From Streptomyces chrestomyceticus JCM 4735 (GTDB taxonomy: Bacteria; Actinomycetota; Actinomycetes; Streptomycetales; Streptomycetaceae), in contig NZ_BHZC01000001.1 in NCBI RefSeq assembly GCF_003865135.1, forward strand, positions 5,642,001-5,706,000: a stretch of DNA of 64,000 bases, in the 5' to 3' direction. Positions 61,373-64,000 of this stretch are shown piece after piece (the stretch's first letter is position 1; each line of letters opens with the position of its first letter). The translations under genes were made by a program, and so were the position numbers. Under the pieces are notes generated by a model. That model worked only from the letters and a program-made list of their open reading frames with translations. It ran no database searches and had not been told where the DNA came from.

Positions 61373-62460
61373 GCGGCCGGATGAGCCCCTTCCTCGTCCT
61401 TCTCTGCCTCGTCCTGCTGCCCGTACCGGCCGCGGCCTCGGCCGCTTCCCAGGCCGCCCCCACTCCCCGTATCCAGCTCTCCGCCCAGGAAGCGGGCAAG
61501 GGCGGCACCCTCACCGTGACCGGCAGCGGCTGGCGCCCCAGGACGCTGCTCACCCTGCTCATCTGCGGACAGAACATGATCGGCGGCACCAACGCGTGCG
61601 CCAACGGTGACGGCCGGGCCGTGACCACCGGCCCGGACGGTTCCTTCCGCAAGGACCTCCCGGTCGCCGAGCCGCCGAAGCCCTGCCCGTGCGTGGTGCA
61701 CGCCGCCACCGTGACCGGCGCGCCCGCCACCGCCGACGCCCCGTTCACGGTCGCCGGGCACCCGGTCGCGCCGCTGCCGAGGGCGGAGACGGGCGGGCGG
61801 CTGAGCGTCCTGGCGCCGCCCCGGCTGGAAGGCTCCAGCGGCCTGCTGACCTGGTTCGGCGCACCGGCGCAGCGTCGGCTCGTGGTCACCGTGGGCAACG
61901 TCGGCGCCACCCCGGCCAAGGACCCGGTCTTCGAGGTCGGCACCTCGCACGGGGTCTTCGCCCCGCAGTGGGAGGAGCGGCAGTGGCAGGGGACCGTGCC
62001 CGCCGGGCGGAAGCAGCGGATCGAACTGCCGGTGGAGCTGCCCGCCGGGGCGCACGGCGACTATCTCGTGTCACTGAAGTACGGCGGCAAGGTGCTCGCC
62101 GAGCAGCCGTGGGGCGTCGGGCGGCCCTGGGGCGTGACGCTGTTCTGGATCCTGCTGTGCGTCGTCGTGCCGGCCGCCGTCTTCCGGATCGGCATGGCCG
62201 TCGTCGACCGGGTCCGCCCGCGTCCGGGAGCCGCCCGTACGAAGGGCCGGCCGTGGGGGAGGGCCGTACCCCGGGCTCCCCGGCGTGCGGCGGCCGCCGG
62301 GCGTCACCGTGGCGCCCGCGCCTCCGCGCCCCGCACGGCGGAGCCCGCCCCCGCGGACGGCGACGCCGCCGCACCCCTGCCGTGGTTCACCCCGGACACC
62401 GCACCGTCCGCCACCACAGCACCACCCACCGACCCGCCGACGTCGAAAGGTTCCACGTGA
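61369..62460 (+). CDS. Exported protein with neocarzinostatin-like domain and membrane anchor
   Basis: A 363-residue protein. Signal peptide to about residue 26. The first domain (about 30-125: LSAQEAGKGGTLTVTGSGWRP, ICGQNMIGGTNACANGDGRAV, FRKDLPV, CPCVVHAATVTG) resembles the beta-sandwich of neocarzinostatin/macromomycin apoproteins, with four Cys. A second beta-rich domain (145-240) is followed by a membrane helix (about 250-272) and a Pro/Ala-rich cytoplasmic tail. ATG 61369 overlaps the upstream stop (ATGA). It probably works with its neighbours at the cell surface; no ligand can be named. Confidence 0.75.
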   Translation: MSGRMSPFLVLLCLVLLPVPAAASAASQAAPTPRIQLSAQEAGKGGTLTVTGSGWRPRTLLTLLICGQNMIGGTNACANGDGRAVTTGPDGSFRKDLPVAEPPKPCPCVVHAATVTGAPATADAPFTVAGHPVAPLPRAETGGRLSVLAPPRLEGSSGLLTWFGAPAQRRLVVTVGNVGATPAKDPVFEVGTSHGVFAPQWEERQWQGTVPAGRKQRIELPVELPAGAHGDYLVSLKYGGKVLAEQPWGVGRPWGVTLFWILLCVVVPAAVFRIGMAVVDRVRPRPGAARTKGRPWGRAVPRAPRRAAAAGRHRGARASAPRTAEPAPADGDAAAPLPWFTPDTAPSATTAPPTDPPTSKGST

Positions 62461-63902
62461 TGGTCCACGTGCTGAGGCAACGCAGAAGAGCGAGCGCGGG
62501 CGGCTTCGCCCTGATGCTCGCCGGTGCGGGCATTCTGGCGGCCGCCGGTCCGGCCGGTGCCGCGGAGACGGCGTACCGGACCGAGTGCGTACCGCCGCCG
62601 ATCTCCGGACTGCCCGCCATCCAGGGCACCACCAAGGTGGAGGTGACGGCGCCCGCGACGGCGAAGGTCGGCGACGAGGTCGAGGTGGTGTGGCGGACGG
62701 TCGAGGCCGCGTCCAAGAACCCCGACATCCTCGACCTGGACAAGGACACCGTGCAGCCCAGCGGGAAGATCAAGGTGGGCGGCGCGCAGAGCGGCGAGCT
62801 GAGCGTCCAGGGGCCGCGGCAGAACCCGCCGATCCCCAAGAACAGCCCGATGAAGCTCTCCGACATGAAGGGCACCCTGAAGCTGGAGAAGCCCGGCGAG
62901 GTCACCCTGGCACCCGGCTTCTACAACATCAACGTCAACAAACCGATCTCCACCGATACGAAGTGCACCCCGAAGGAGGAGGTCGAGCCCGCCGCCACGA
63001 TCAAGGTGACGGACGGCGGCGGCACAGGCGGCACCACCGGGGGCGGTACGGGCGGCAGCGGCACAGGCGGCAGCGGTACGGGAGGCGCCGCCGGCGGCAG
63101 CACGGCGAGCGGTGGGACGAGCGCCGGCAGCACCGGCGGCACCGCGGGCGGTTCGGACACCGGCGGTTCGACCGGCGGCGGTACGGGCGGTACGGGCGGC
63201 ACCAGCGGCGGCTCCTCCGGCGGCGGAGGCGACCCCGACGGCACCTCCTACACGGGCAAGCAGGTCCAGGTCCCGTACGCCTGCAAGACCCCCATCGGCG
63301 ACAAGAACGCCACCTCCCCGGTGCAGGTCAACGCCACCAAGAAGGGCGGTGCCTACGACCTGACCGTGAAGTTCGCGAAGTCGGTGATGGACAGCCCGGC
63401 GGACATCCCGGCCGGCGCGGTCAAGCCGTCCATGCAGGTACGGGTCGGCGGCGCCGACAAGGGCACGGTCACGGCCGACGGCCCGGCGAACAAGGAGCCC
63501 GTCAAGTCCGGGCAGCCGATCGCGATCCCCGACCTCAAGGGCACCTACACCCCGGGCGCCACCGGGAAGACGACCCTGACGCCGGGCGTGCTGACCGTCA
63601 ACGCCCTCGGGACGACCACGACGTGCACCCCGGAGAAGGACCCGGGCGTCTCCCTCGCCCTGGACACGACGGCCCAGCAGGGCGGCACCAGCGGCGGCTC
63701 GTCGGCGTCCGGTGGCACGTCCGGCGGCTCCGGCGGCTCGATGGGCCCGGCGAGCGCGGGCGGCACGTCGGGCGGCCTGGCGGAGACCGGCGCGGGCGAC
63801 CACGGCGGCCTGCGCGCCCTCGCCCTGATCGCGGGCACGGTGGTCCTGCTGGGCGGCGCGGTCTTCACCTTCGTACCCGGCCGGGCACTGCGGCGCCGCT
63901 GA
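62460..63902 (+). CDS. Cell-wall sorted protein with two Cys-pair domains (LAETG)
   Basis: A 480-residue exported protein. Signal peptide to about residue 35 (GAA-E). Domain 1 (about 38-180, YRTECVPPP to DTKCTP) and domain 2 (about 265-395, VQVPYACKTPIG to TTTTCTP) are homologous to each other and to the domain of the first cluster gene. They are joined by about 80 residues of Gly/Ser/Thr repeats. A second Gly/Ser linker leads to LAETG, a hydrophobic helix and RALRRR, the LAxTG signal favoured by Streptomyces class E sortases. ATG 62460 overlaps the upstream stop. Confidence 0.85.
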   Translation: MVHVLRQRRRASAGGFALMLAGAGILAAAGPAGAAETAYRTECVPPPISGLPAIQGTTKVEVTAPATAKVGDEVEVVWRTVEAASKNPDILDLDKDTVQPSGKIKVGGAQSGELSVQGPRQNPPIPKNSPMKLSDMKGTLKLEKPGEVTLAPGFYNINVNKPISTDTKCTPKEEVEPAATIKVTDGGGTGGTTGGGTGGSGTGGSGTGGAAGGSTASGGTSAGSTGGTAGGSDTGGSTGGGTGGTGGTSGGSSGGGGDPDGTSYTGKQVQVPYACKTPIGDKNATSPVQVNATKKGGAYDLTVKFAKSVMDSPADIPAGAVKPSMQVRVGGADKGTVTADGPANKEPVKSGQPIAIPDLKGTYTPGATGKTTLTPGVLTVNALGTTTTCTPEKDPGVSLALDTTAQQGGTSGGSSASGGTSGGSGGSMGPASAGGTSGGLAETGAGDHGGLRALALIAGTVVLLGGAVFTFVPGRALRRR

Positions 63903-63931
63903 GCCCGTACGGCCCGGCCCCGCACAACGCA

Positions 63932-63967
63932 GGAGGGGCCCGGTGCCCCATGGCACCGAGCCCCTCC
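63932..63967. terminator. Terminator after the wall-protein cluster
   Basis: GGAGGGGCCCGGTGCC (63932-63947), loop CCAT, GGCACCGAGCCCCTCC (63952-63967): 16 positions with one mismatch, 29 bases after the last stop. Confidence 0.8.
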
Positions 63968-64000
63968 GCGTACAGGGGACGCGCTACATCAGCGTCAGTG

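Overview
The window is about 70% or more G+C, with GTG/TTG starts, strong G/C third-position bias and long spurious antisense frames. Together with bldA, chaplin and rodlin genes, Rpf cell-wall hydrolases and a hut operon, this identifies a Streptomyces chromosome (core region). From memory, the order rpf - eno - divIC - DUF501 - ppx - ndh - cfa - ABC transporter - bldA ... hutU/F/I - sigma factor resembles the S. coelicolor SCO309x to SCO306x region; that comparison was not computed here. All functions below are read from the sequence and from family knowledge, without database searches.

Layout. 0.1-9 kb: membrane protein, Ser/Thr kinase, SurA-like lipoprotein, MazG, MFS exporter with divergent LysR regulator, DUF6479 protein, cytochrome P450. 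9-18.5 kb: two tandem Rpf muralytic enzymes (the second behind a c-di-AMP riboswitch), enolase, FtsB/DivIC-type division protein, DUF501, Ppx/GppA phosphatase, type II NADH dehydrogenase behind two Rex-like operators, and a cyclopropane-fatty-acid synthase. 18.5-27 kb: an FtsX-type ABC exporter, bldA (the UUA-reading tRNA-Leu), a STAS protein, and an aerial-surface cluster of three rodlins, one chaplin and small secreted proteins, each with its own terminator. 27-34 kb: Bax1-I membrane protein, small conserved proteins, thiolase, SGNH hydrolase, cystathionine beta-synthase. 34.5-41.5 kb: an operon of frameshifted amidohydrolase, cysteine dioxygenase and NCS1 permease opposite a LacI regulator; an ammonia-lyase relic; an RpiR regulator whose stop codon abuts a MITE-like element. 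41.5-56 kb is amino-acid catabolism: PLP decarboxylase with permease, a four-gene hydroxyproline operon, and the hut operon (hutU, an M20 hydrolase, hutF, hutI). 56-64 kb: a SigB/F/G-type sigma factor opposite an anti-anti-sigma/anti-sigma pair, then a four-gene secreted cell-wall cluster with C-terminal sorting signals.

How it works together. The 9-27 kb half concentrates development and cell-envelope functions: spore resuscitation, division, redox-controlled respiration, the bldA developmental tRNA and hydrophobic sheath proteins. The 41-56 kb half turns decarboxylated amino acids, hydroxyproline and histidine into central metabolites. Signals such as c-di-AMP (riboswitch), NADH/NAD+ (Rex) and probably sigma-BldN (three matching rodlin promoters) can be read from the DNA. 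The most interesting unexplained material is the wall-protein cluster at 59.5-63.9 kb, where one Cys-rich domain occurs three times in two sorted proteins, and the rodlin/chaplin cluster beside bldA with its unidentified small proteins.
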